From: Rhynchospora pubera
Lineage: Eukaryota > Streptophyta > Magnoliopsida > Poales > Cyperaceae
Length of the DNA: 64,000 bases
Reading direction: 5' to 3'
NCBI GenBank assembly: GCA_028095005.1
Contig: CM051459.1
Coordinates: 318,806,513-318,870,512 of the forward strand
The notes below the pieces were generated by a model, which saw nothing but the letters and a program-made list of their open reading frames with translations, was not told the origin of the DNA and made no database searches. How positions within the stretch are numbered: the first letter of the stretch is position 1; every line of letters begins with the position of its first letter. This document shows, piece after piece, positions 46,401-55,595 of the stretch. The translations under genes and the position numbers were made by a program.

Positions 46401-48716
46401 TATCTCTATTCCTGGCTAATCACCCCATGGAACTTCAATTCGAGCAAAGGAGAAAGGGAAATAGCTTATGGCAGTGTGTAACAAGGAAACCTATTTATAA
46501 AAGAGGAATCAATGGTAAAGATCGAAAGAAACGCTCTTATCCAAGTTGCGAGAGAGCGAGAGAGCCAGAGAAAGAGGAAGTGAGAACATGGAAAGAGGCG
46601 GACTCCGACTGGGAAAGAAAGGAAGTGAATTAGAAATTTAGAATTAAAAGGGATTTCAAGTCCAAGCCTCATCCAACGATCGGATTAAATAAATGATCAA
46701 ATGCTCCACATCTATTAGAATTTAGGCAAAAAAAGAAAAAAAGTTTAGAGATCACAAATATTAAGAACCTTGTTATTTCTGTATTAAAATTTTAGTATAC
46801 AAAGTCTTAAATTTATTAGGTTCATTAGTAAGATATTAGACGATTTGCTCGGTTTAGGATTCTGTTATACAATCAACTAAAATTTAATTAATTACATAGA
46901 ACCTGCTAAAAATAAAGTTGTTATTCACGATTTTATATAATTTTACGTAAAATATAGTTTCTAGAATTCTAATGCTACATTGATCAAATTCCAATCTGTC
47001 ATGTTCATATATTATAATTGATTTTCGTTGATTGACAATATTCATTAGATTAAATGAAACAAGTTTATTGCTAAACTACTGATCAAGATTTAAATGGTCT
47101 ATTTTTACGAAATGATAAAATTCATAGTTTTACAAATATTAGTATGCAACATCACAAAATTAGTCACTATTACCATGCTTTATCTCACACATATAAATTA
47201 AATTAGTTTATATTAATTACCATGCTACATGACAAAAAACTATCTCAAATAAATTATCTTATAAAAGTATTAATGTCAATAAGTATGTTGTTATTGTTCA
47301 ATCTATTTATGTCCTGTTATAATAGAACTTTTGGAAAACATGTTCGAATTCTCATTAAATGTCAATTGCAGGAGCATGGTTCAAGTATCAGATAAAAATT
47401 ATGATGGTTCCATCGAATGTTGTCGGGTACACGATGTTTTGAGAGATCTTGCCATCCAGAAAGCAAAGGAGATGAACTTTCTTGTTGTGTGTTTAAAACC
47501 TGATGATTGGAAGAGCTGTAACAAGGCACGTCGTGTAGCGATTAATTATTCATCAAATGTCAATGAACTGATGAATGATTATGCAAACCCAAACATTCGC
47601 TCTCTGCTTTTGTTCGGCAAGTCATTAAAGCTTGACTGCTCCAAGTATAGAGTGCTCAGAGTGTTAGGCGACATGAATTCGGAATATGTGACCACAGAGG
47701 AGAAATTGGTATTGCAGAAGTTCAAAGTATTACCTCATTTGAGATATCTTAAGCTGGTTAGTGAAATAGAGGGCAAGGAACGTGAATTTGGGGAATGGAT
47801 AAGGGGTATGAAATATCTTGAGACCTTAGACCTGGGCTATTATTCAACTCATGGGGATCTATCTAAATGGATATGGGGGGTCAAAACACTCAGGCATGTC
47901 ATACTAAATGATAATTACGGAACTCAAGGGCCCCCAGGATCAGTAGACTTGAGGAATCTACAAACTCTCTTACATGTGAGCTATAGTGAATCAAGGCAAG
48001 CATCAGGGTCACCTAATATGACAGAAGTACGTGAGTTAAAGATAAAAGTACATGAAAAGTACTTTTCTAAGGAGGAGATTGTCACTTTATTACATAAGCT
48101 GGAGCATCTTGTTTATCTTGATATCAGAGGTATTAGTGGCGTTGATCTGGGAAGGATAATTTGGAAAGATTTTCCATTTTATAAGAACTTAAAAGACCTA
48201 CATATTATGGAAAAAAGTGAGATATTTGATGGCGATGGCAATGAAGGGATATTACCAGCTAATGATGATGGCAGTAAAATTTTGGTTCTAAGTGATGATA
48301 CATTTCCCCCTTACCTTACTTATCTTGGACTAGTTGGATTCGAATTTGTATCGGATCCAATGTCCGTGCTGCAAAAGTTACAAAACCTTAAAAAACTAAC
48401 TATATCAGGGTCAGAAAAAGAAAATGTGCTCAGCTGGAGTTTTAGGTGCTCAGCCGGGGGATTTAAGCAACTAGAGGACCTATATATTTCAGAAATAAAG
48501 GTGGATGAATGGGAAATAGAGAAGGGCACCCTGCCCATGCTGAAAAGGCTCAACGTATATAAATGTGACCCGCTTAAAGTGCCTTTAGAGTTAGTCCACC
48601 TACCCAGCCTTAATCATCTGAACTGGACCACAGGCATCCAAACTAATAACGACAAGAAGCGCAACATACACGAGCAACGACCTGATGTGCGCTTTCCATT
48701 TGATTTTGTCGATTAA
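35461..48716 (+). CDS. CC-NB-LRR (NLR) disease-resistance-type protein, 3 exons, ~915 aa
   Basis: This is an intracellular immune receptor of the non-TIR class. Exons are 35461-36086, 36800-37576 and 47372-48716. Both introns are GT-AG, the phases join, and the total is 916 codons with stop. The Rx-type coiled coil occupies about residues 1-140 with an EDAID form of the EDVID motif at 77-81. The NB-ARC domain shows the P-loop GLGGLGKTT (193-201), kinase-2 LIVFDDVW (268-275, whose Trp marks CNLs), RNBS-B GSRVLITTR (293-301), GLPLA (362-366), RNBS-D CFLYFAAYPEDYEI (418-431) and VHD (487-489) in place of MHD. The C-terminal ~400 residues form irregular leucine-rich repeats. No frame break is seen, so the protein could be functional. 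Intron 2 (~9.8 kb) is packed with transposons. An ATG 41 bp upstream of exon 3 could serve a separate transcript. Confidence 0.92.
38689..39102. mobile_element. palindromic MITE, 'GAGAAAGTTTARTATGCA' type
   Basis: Ends GAGAAAGTTTAGTATGCATC and, reverse-complemented, GAGAAAGTTTAATATGCACT face each other. The arms are complementary to the centre, with the shared ATTGAAATCTCATAGCAAAC core. It is a single-hairpin non-coding element inside the NLR intron. Confidence 0.75.
39720..40350. mobile_element. decayed hAT-like element with CGGATAC subterminal repeats
   Basis: The right end, reverse-complemented, reads TAGGGGTGAAAACGGAGCGG, a common hAT tip. The left side begins TAGGGTCTAGGGATACGGTG. Many copies of GGATACGGATA/TATCCGTATCC occur near both ends. 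No matching 8-bp flanks are present, so one end may be lost or rearranged. Confidence 0.55.
40398..40650. mobile_element. (TA)n(GA)n tract with half of a palindromic MITE
   Basis: A TA run then a GA run (about 40401-40447) lead into CTTCGATCAAAGCGCTTTGA and then the shared core (GATTCAAACCGTCAAATATG and ATTAAAATCTCC). The element stops near the expected hairpin centre, so the right half is missing. Confidence 0.6.
41780..41905 (-). pseudogene. possible first-exon fragment of an unrecognised gene
   Basis: On the minus strand a GC-richer segment reads as an open, protein-like stretch (LMKKHLETNDVKKLKERVGP), preceded by a leader-like region to about 42040, and followed by a possible donor at CTGAG|GTCTTT. 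I do not recognise the protein. It may be exon capture inside the NLR intron. The call rests on base composition and frame only. Confidence 0.3.
42068..42888. mobile_element. non-autonomous hAT element (821 bp), near-perfect 8-bp TSD
   Basis: Flanks are GTGTTGGT (42060-42067) and GTGTTTGT (42889-42896), 7 of 8 identical. The ends are TAGGGCTTTCAATG and, reverse-complemented, TAGGTCTGTCAATG. Inside are repeated CCCATAC/CCGTTA-type words near both ends and an AT-rich middle without a gene. It is the same family as 43986-44650. Confidence 0.85.
42941..43086. mobile_element. Tourist-like MITE (145 bp)
   Basis: The left end GGTTCCGTTTGGATGG pairs with the right end CCCATCCAAACGGAGC. The interior has AATAAGAGGAATAAGAG and facing TTATTC words. 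It is the compact relative of the minisatellite-bearing element at 33238-34616. Confidence 0.8.
43163..43749 (-). repeat. duplicated promoter/first-exon-like segment, copy 1
   Basis: A ~590-bp segment is repeated in direct orientation at 45948-46542, with most words shared (for example CACTGGGTTCTTAAACC and CTCAATGGCACAAACCATTG). On the minus strand it looks like a gene start. TATAAAAG boxes lie upstream near 43785. Then come a leader, an ATG within GACAATGGTTTGTGCC, and a donor-like ATTGAG|GTATTT. The open frame is very short and the gene is not recognised. Confidence 0.65.
43986..44650. mobile_element. non-autonomous hAT element (665 bp), perfect 8-bp TSD
   Basis: GTATGAAA occurs on both sides (43978-43985 and 44651-44658). 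The ends are TAGGGCTGTCAATA and, reverse-complemented, TAACACTGTCAATG. Subterminal ACCCGTACCCGTTA words are repeated many times in both orientations, and the middle is AT-rich and non-coding. Confidence 0.9.
45172..45529. mobile_element. palindromic MITE, 'GAGTTTTGCTATGG' type, outside a microsatellite
   Basis: The ends GAGTTTTGCTATGGTGAGTC and the complement of GACTCACCATAGCAAA match those of 16961-17367, as does the core. Unlike that copy, it is not flanked by simple repeats. Confidence 0.75.
45948..46542 (-). repeat. duplicated promoter/first-exon-like segment, copy 2
   Basis: Direct repeat of 43163-43749. It differs by substitutions and a few indels. For example, an insertion around 46120 adds a GGACGGTATATAA stretch, and the spacing before the minus-strand TATAAATAG near 46490 is shorter. 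Neither copy has a long open frame. Confidence 0.65.
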
Positions 48717-48897
48717 TTAGTTTGCAAGTGTTTATGTAATTGTTGAGATTATTATTGTTTGCCAGCGTTTAAAATTTGTCTGTTTCTCTTATCATTGAAG
48801 TGTGCTTTTAATAATTGTACTCCAAGTTATGTTATATTAGTATTGTTAATGAACATGCCTCCCAAGGCAATTAAGAGACAATGAAGATAGTGTACGA

Positions 48898-48903
48898 AAT
48901 AAA
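48898..48903 (+). terminator. poly(A) signal candidate for the NLR gene
   Basis: AATAAA lies 182 bp after the NLR stop codon in a T-rich 3' region. It is the first exact match downstream. Confidence 0.45.
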
Positions 48904-49412
48904 TAATGTTTATCTGTACACGTATTTTTGTTTTGGTTAATTAGTGTGCAATACTTTCCTTTCAGTTCAATTTATGATTGTTGAAAATATCTTGTGATTG
49001 TACTTGTTCCGCAATTATATAAAGTTCACTTAATTCCAGTTCAAGAAACGACCCATCAACAAACCATTCGTAAGTTCGTAACAATCTAACAGGGCATAAT
49101 TAAGTAATTATACGTTTATGGGGTTAGTTTTGATTCTGGACGTAGGTTATACAAATAAAATGAAATACAGGGGCTGAGCAGCAAACAGCCTAACAGCTGT
49201 AGAAGGCTAGAAGCGCTGAGCGCATCAGAGGAGTAATTATATCAAAAGTTTCGGCTATTCTTGAAATTTAATCTGTCAGTTTCTGGAAATATCCAGGCAT
49301 AATTATCGTTCCGTCTTTCTTGCACGATCTATTCCTACAAATTATTAACGCCAAGGTTTATGCGTTATACCAACCGTGAAATATTTTAGGTCATAAAGCA
49401 TTTAGGAATATA
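48904..49412. other. intergenic, no gene recognised
   Basis: Nothing recognised apart from the NLR 3' flank. Confidence 0.6.
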
Positions 49413-49550
49413 TATATTATTTTTTAAAGAAAGAGGGAGGTTTTTGTCATCCAACTTTTTTGAAATTAAAGGTGCATGCAGATGCAGAGGGTTTGAACCC
49501 TTGACCTTATGGAGACCAGCCTAGTGCTATTACCATTGAGCTACTAGGCC
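49413..49550 (-). mobile_element. tRNA-derived SINE
   Basis: On the minus strand the head contains an A box, TAGCTCAATGG (49533-49543), and a B box, GGTTCAAACCC (49489-49499), correctly spaced for an RNA polymerase III internal promoter. The 3' part (GTTGGATGACAAAAACCTCC) ends in a short A-rich tail. The acceptor-stem positions do not pair, so this is a SINE rather than a working tRNA gene. Confidence 0.75.
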
Positions 49551-49552
49551 AC

Positions 49553-52041
49553 ATGAAAATATATATATATTTTTAATGGGAAACCATCTAGGATTAACAG
49601 TTAACACGGCCTAAATTTTTTTTTTGTGGATCTTCTCATGAACCAACTATATATTACAACCGAAATTTATTATCTAACTCTACTTATACAGTTACACCCC
49701 AGGTCTAGGAAGCGTTGTCTAAGAAGATTATAACCATATAATGAAGTCTCCTCATCATTTACGTAAAATAAAGTGACGTGATATGTTGCAAAATTATGTT
49801 TAGTGTAATATTTCGGTTTGGGTTTTATCTGATTTTAGAATTTAGATTTAAAAGAAGGGATTTTGTTATGGGTTTTGGGAGGGAAATATTACCCAGCCAC
49901 AGAGAGTGGGAAAAATTATCCACCACAGTCCGCAGCTATAGGAGAATGAAATCACATCCTCTGCAAATTATTTAATCCGAACCATCCGAATAATGATGGA
50001 TGTTCAGTGATTGATATCAGATTTGTTGAGATCCATGCGGTTTGTAAAAATTTGTCCATCGAGATTAGATCGGACGGTTCTGATTGAAGGTTTGGAGAGG
50101 ATACCGGTCCGTCAGGAGGAGAATGCGAGTTACTAACAATTAGGGCCAATATAGGGCGATATAAACGGTCCATTTGGCAGCCTTCTATAGCCCATACGTA
50201 AAAATTTATTTCTAATTTGTTCTTGTTGGGTCAAATTTCATGAAATTCACATGAAAGCAGCATGATTATTCTTTGTTTTCTCCGCCTGTAGTTTCCAGAC
50301 ACTCTGGATATCAAAGATGCCCAGTCCAGGTAAAAGGCAAAGTTGTCTGGCTCCGGAGATGAGGATTGTGAAGTTAATTAGAATGGTGATTGGTATTAAT
50401 CTCTTAAGAAAAAGGCATGTTTGATATATAGTGAATAATTGAATATGCATCCTATGTGATTAGACTCTTTTAAGGTGATAAATTATGATCCAATTTTAAA
50501 GACCTACTAAACCCGTCCTGAATCGAAGAATTCGATTCCTAATTCCTAAAAAGTCCAACTGACATGATCCAATCTGAAAATTGAGACGACCTGAAGCCAA
50601 CCTAACGAGATCAGAGATGACTTGAAATCTTGATATTATTGTTATAATTTTTTTTATGATGACTTGAAATCTCGATAGTTGGAATCTAGTGATGATTCGA
50701 AATTCTGACTCAGCCTGAAGCCGAATGAGTTAATGACCCAAGTAGAGTCATGACAAATCGAACTATATGACAAAATCCGAGAACGAATAATCTTAATTTC
50801 TATTCGGCCTAATTAAAGGAAAAATCAATGTAAAAAATAATTTTGAGTCCAATTTGACCCGAGAACGAATAATCTAGATCCGACTTGAAACGAATATTAA
50901 CGATAGAACACAAGACGGCCCAATGATGTACAATGCAAAAGTCGAACCGTTCCAAGGCTCCCAGCCATTCATCTGATGGGCCCTACTTACCTGTTTTCCA
51001 AAACATGATTCTAAAGACTCTCTGTGGACTGTGATTGGATTCGGCTAAGATGGCCTCGGTACCTCTTTTTCTTATTTTTTTAGTTGCAGCCTTGCAGGGG
51101 CTTTGTTTGTTTTGATACTGTTTTGGATTTAGTTCAAATATACTTTTGTAGCTATACGTATTTAAATATTTTATAGCCGTTTCTACCTTTACTTAATCTT
51201 AAGATTTTTTACATTAGTGCCTCTTGGACCAAAGCAGGTTCCTTATTTGTACATGCATTTCTGCGTTGACAGTAAAATGATGTGCATATCTAAACTCCAA
51301 ATTAGAACCTCAATGGGCTGTCACATGTTCTTTTTAAATACGGGCGAACAAGTAATTAGAACTAAAATAAGAATATATACTTATTCATCACCATTATAAA
51401 ATTTATATAATATAATATCCGGAGAACCTTTTGTGCGTGAGGCCACATTTTGCTGTTACTTCCATTGCCAAAACTTTTTAAGTTGCTATCATTCTATTAC
51501 TGGGGAAAGAAGGAAAAATAAATAAATAAAAGTGATAACTCGCTGAGGTGGCTGATGAGTGATCGATGAGTGCAATTTTAAAATTTATTGAGTTTGCTTC
51601 AAATAATTAAACTTTACAGTACATGCTTACATGTCAAATTTGTATATTTGGTTTCAATCACCGTAAGGCTAGTAGATCTTAAAATTAAGCCAACCAACTA
51701 TTATGGTGCGCTTAAACTCATACTAATGTGCTTATTAATTATTAGGATCCATCAATTCCTTGTCTTTATTGGAAGGAGTGTGAACAAATTATTCTTATGA
51801 GTCATGATACTTCTGTTCTGTCCAACTTGACCACAGTACATGCTACAAAAAAGACTATTTAAGGTTACGCCTTTGACACTTGATTCTTCTATGGGCCTAT
51901 GCCCTATGGCACAGATCTTTGTAGATTGACGTACACTGTAGCAAATAAAAAAAGTTCTCATCCAGTGATTGCAAGAATACTCGGAAAATTTTACTATGTT
52001 TGGTTCAGTGATAAAGGATGGGAGGAAAAGTAAAATATATA
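49553..52041. other. intergenic, no gene recognised
   Basis: About 2.5 kb. Between 50570 and 50890 words such as GATGACTTGAAATCT and CCGAGAACGAATAATCT each occur twice, suggesting an old local repeat. No protein domain is recognised. Confidence 0.5.
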
Positions 52042-52230
52042 GGCTCCGTTTGGATGACTTCTTTCCGAAATAAGGAATAAGGAATAATTATTTTTTACCA
52101 ATAAATTTATTTCTAACCATCCAAACTCTTCACAAAAGTTACACACTTCCCAATAAATTTACCCCTTCCCAATAAATTTCTTTCCTTCTTCCTTCTTCCT
52201 ACCTTATTCTCAACGCATCCAAAGGGAGCC
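52042..52230. mobile_element. Tourist-like MITE, copy 2 (189 bp)
   Basis: A close copy of 26712-26899, in the same orientation, again flanked by ATA. The right tip carries two changes (GCATCCAAAGGGAGCC). It interrupts a GGATGGGAGGAAAAGTAAAA region whose complement-like words (TTTCCATCCTATC) reappear at about 52325, so it may have inserted into an older small palindromic repeat. Confidence 0.9.
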
Positions 52231-53214
52231 ATAAAGAAGAAAAAAAGAGATGGGATGGAAAGTGAAATAATTTTATATTTTTTGTTAGGATGAGAAATGA
52301 AGAGGAAGGAAAATTAATTTTTCTTTCCATCCTATCTTTTGTTTGGATCGATTATTTCACTGAAAGAAAAGAAATATAAATGTAAGACTACTTTACCCTG
52401 CACCCTTACGTAACTGAGCAAAACAATTTTTGCCTAATTCCAGCCGCATGACAAACTTGGGATAGCTTTGGTATAACACCATCCTTGTTAGAGCGACTTG
52501 ATACCACCATCCTTGGCCTTTTGCCAAACAACATAACCAGCTCTTTCCATCAAGACACACACCAAAAAAAAATAAAAATAACAAAAACAGTGTTTTCAGT
52601 CATCAATCTTTAATATTCACTTCTTGAGTGCAAAACTAAAACACAGTAAATTGATATTATGCCAAACTTAGCTTTGGTACCAAGCAGCTCTTTCAATCCA
52701 CTGCTTGTATCAGTCTCAAACCAAATGAAAAACAAATGTGGGACCGCTTTGGTACCAAGTGGACTTAATTTGCAACTAATGTATAGCATTCATGCACCGT
52801 ACCATACAGGTACCATAATCAGCAAAATTCACAATGCATAAAGACACATCAGAATTTTTTTTTTAAGGTAGGGAGATGATAGTCTCGTCCTACAATTTCA
52901 TTGAACCAAAAAGTTTCGGTACAAACAGTAATAAAAAGAAAAGAAAGAATTAATGTACAACCATATACAAGGCACCTTTATACCAAGTAAATACTAGCGA
53001 TACAGAATGTTAAAGATAATTAACAATATGAGACATCAGATTTACAAAATTGTAGTGAAAATTCTAAAAATTATCAAGCTGTGTCACAACAAATTTGTTT
53101 GATTGTAGAATTCAGCTTTGATGTTCAATTTTTTTTGCCTTTCTCTTTCAGTACCTAAGAATCAAAAACAAAAGAAAATAATGTCAACAATCAAGTGTGG
53201 CACACTGGCACTGC
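52231..53214. other. intergenic with a LINE-like 3' end
   Basis: At 52854-52925 the minus strand reads GAAATTGTAGGACGAGAC, CATCTCCCTACC and then an A run, the look of a 3' end of a poly(A) retroposon. Nothing else is recognised. Confidence 0.4.
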
Positions 53215-53271
53215 AAGAAAGTTATTTTTTGCCTACGGGCCTTTTCGAAAAAAAAAAAGAAAGTTATTTTT
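53215..53271 (+). mobile_element. minute poly(A) retroposon scar with 15-bp TSD
   Basis: AAGAAAGTTATTTTT occurs at 53215-53229 and again at 53257-53271. Between them lie only about 27 bp: TGCCTACGGGCCTTTTCG and an A run. This is what a very severely 5'-truncated LINE- or SINE-mediated insertion would leave. Confidence 0.6.
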
Positions 53272-53698
53272 GACAGTGACAAACACAGTATGGAGATGTA
53301 TGAGCTGAGAATAGTTATTTCTTTCTTTTACTTTTCTGATGATAAGAGTGACAAAAAATAAAAATAGGATCCTTCAATATGACAAATTTTTATTTGTTCT
53401 GTAATGCTTGTCCCAGTCAAGAAAGCTTTTCAAGTACTTCCCATGAAATGATGAAAGAAAAAAACTCGAATGACTTCATTGCCCATACTGTATGCTCAGG
53501 ATACCATGCCAAGTCAGTATGTAAGAGGCTAAGAGCTACTGGTATTTGGCACTGGCACAATAAATAACTGGAATGAAATTTATATACACTCTTCTTTAGA
53601 CATGACAGAGAAGGATCCCATTTTTATTGGAGGCAGCACTTAAAGAGTTGGCTAATAAATCATATATTTTTTGCTTAAAGCCACCATTTGTCCATAGG

Positions 53699-53747
53699 CA
53701 AGTCCAATTCGCGGTCTGGGAAACTCATCATGAACTGGAAATATGTG
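53699..53747. repeat. 49-bp direct repeat flanking the retrotransposon (left copy)
   Basis: All 49 bases match 61605-61653 exactly. The retrotransposon LTR terminus (TGATAAGC) begins at the very next base, 53748. This is not the usual 5-bp duplication made by a gypsy integrase. Confidence 0.85.
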
Positions 53748-53818
53748 TGATAAGCTCAGTTTTAGTAGAGATTAACAACGTGAGAGAGTATAGAGATGAG
53801 AATGAGTGGAAAATGAAC

Positions 53819-53929
53819 TTTATTGATTATTTTGGAGATTACAATCTGTTTACAATCTGTCTAATACAGGCGCTTTTCTTTACCAAAATGCCAACCCCTA
53901 TTACAATGATCTACCCCTTCTATTTATAG
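53819..53929 (-). promoter_or_regulatory. LTR promoter TATA box and poly(A) signal
   Basis: On the minus strand CTATAAATAG (53920-53929) is followed about 95 bp later by AATAAA (53819-53824), and the LTR end CA falls 70 bp further on. This spacing is that of U3 promoter, R and U5. Confidence 0.6.
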
Positions 53930-54250
53930 GCCTATTTTTCATAACAGAACGCTGACGTCACCCGACAGCCGTTAGCCTACTAGATGCCTCTAGATTCTCC
54001 CGACTTGTGTTCGGTGAGGTGCTCCGCATGAGTTTGTTACGGCCTGTCTCCCCCGACTTCATTTGGGGCACGCTGTTTAATTCAGCCTTTCCCGCTTCTT
54101 TACCTCCATTGCAGGCCTCTTTTGGGTTGGGTCCCGTATCCTTCTATTCGGGCCGAGCTTTATCAGGCCGGCCCTATCATAAGCCCTTGAACTTGGGATG
54201 AGTATTCATCGCAAGTTGAAAATCAAGTCGCGAAGTTCAGGACTTAAGTG

Positions 54251-54850
54251 GGGCACGAAATGGTGAAGCCCTTGAGTCCCGAACACATGACTCTGGGGTG
54301 AAACACGAAGTGGTGAAGCCCTTGAGTCTCGAACACATGACTCTGGGGTGAAACACGAAGTGGTGAAGCCCTTGAGTCCCGAACACATGACTCTTGGGTG
54401 AAGCACGAAGTGGTGAAGCCCTTGAGTCCCGAACACATGACTCTGGGGTGAAACACGAAGTGGTGAAGCCCTTGAGTCTCGAACACATGACTCTGGGGTG
54501 AAACACGAAGTGGTGAAGCCCTTGAGTCCCGAACACATGACTCTTGGGTGAAGCACGAAGTGGTGAAGCCCTTGAGTCCCGAACACATGACTCTGGGGTG
54601 AAACACGAAGTGGTGAAGCCCTTGAGTCCCGAACACATGACTCTGGGGTGAAACACGAAGTGGTGAAGCCCTTGAGTCCCGAACACATGACTCTTGGGTG
54701 AAGCACGAAGTGGTGAAGCCCTTGAGTCCCGAACACATGACTCTTGGGTGAAGCACGAAGTGGTGAAGCCCTTGAGTCCCGAACACATGACTCTGGGGTG
54801 AAACACGAAGTGGTGAAGCCCTTGAGTCCCGAACACATGAAACGGTCAGG
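54251..54850. repeat. 50-bp tandem repeat, 12 copies, with 150-bp higher-order pattern
   Basis: TGGTGAAGCC recurs every 50 bp from 54261 to 54811. Units come in two forms, A (CTCTGGGGTGAAACACG) and B (CTCTTGGGTGAAGCACG), in the order AAB AAB AAB B A. Because 50 is not a multiple of 3 and no stop arises, all three minus frames stay open for about 180-210 codons. They are not genes. Confidence 0.95.
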
Positions 54851-54969
54851 CGGTCAAGTTAGCTGTCGCTTGGTATGCACCTTGGTCCACATGCCAAACC
54901 TTCCATCTTCGCCTCGTGATCTGTGAAAGTTAATACCGCCTTCACTGCTGTCCCTTCAACTCCCAGCCT

Positions 54970-55590
54970 TTTATACTTCCATTTCTCTCTCTTCTTCTCT
55001 CATTTATCATTTCAGCTCTCTTTCTCCTCTTTCTTTTCTGACGAGCTTTCCCTTGTTACTCTCAAACGATCGTTCGTCCTTCTCTCCGGCGAGCTCCTCT
55101 CCTCATCCTCCGACGAGCCTCTCTCCCTCTCCGGCGAGTTTTCTCCGACCAGTTCCCTTCTCTTCAGGTATCTTCCCTCCTCTCTCTCCTTTTTGTTCTA
55201 AGTTTCATTTTCTTATCACGGGATTGTCTCCTATCTGTCTGGTATGAATGTGAGTGCATTTAGAACTGGTACGGTTGATATCCATTGTGATCTTGGTATG
55301 AAGATTATTTATTCTTCAGGTTCTTGCTTATACCTTTCCTGTAGTTAGCAAACGGTTCTATGTTGTTTCTTGCTTCATCTTTTTAGGTATGGTATATACC
55401 TTATCTTTGTATTGACTGGTCTAAAAAGTAAAAGTATAAGAGGTACTAGTTATTCCCATTATACTGTTAGTATCTGTTCTATGGTGATCCCGTGCATTAT
55501 TACCAGTCCCTATTCTACTTGCATCCGAAATCTTTTCGCTAGTGCCATGATCTATCCTTGAGCATTATACTTATGTGCTTTGTTTTCCAG
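54970..55590 (+). promoter_or_regulatory. promoter and intron-bearing leader of the antisense gene
   Basis: TTATAC at 54970-54975 lies ahead of a pyrimidine-rich leader. A donor at TTCAG|GTATCT (55167/55168) and an acceptor TTTTCCAG (ending 55590) would remove a 423-bp leader intron and bring the ATG at 55596 six bases from the junction. Confidence 0.5.
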
Positions 55591-55595
55591 TTTCT

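Larger units (their letters stand above)
37577..47371 (+). other. NLR intron 2 (~9.8 kb)
   Basis: The donor AAAG|GTACTG follows the codons for DLVQ, and the acceptor TTGCAG precedes the codons for SMVQVSD. Joining these restores one NB-ARC to LRR frame. Parts of the intron outside the listed transposons (37577-38688, 39103-39719, 40651-41779, 46543-47371) show nothing beyond AT-rich sequence. The exception is an LTR-like word ATTATCGTGGTTCGGC near 39557. Confidence 0.8.

Noticed and set aside
49480..49550. Minus-strand tRNA gene
   Set aside because: A and B boxes are present but the acceptor stem does not pair and a SINE tail follows.
54206..54838. Three overlapping minus-strand frames of 180-210 codons
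   Set aside because: A 50-bp stop-free repeat opens all three frames. They encode the same cycle of residues and are artefacts.
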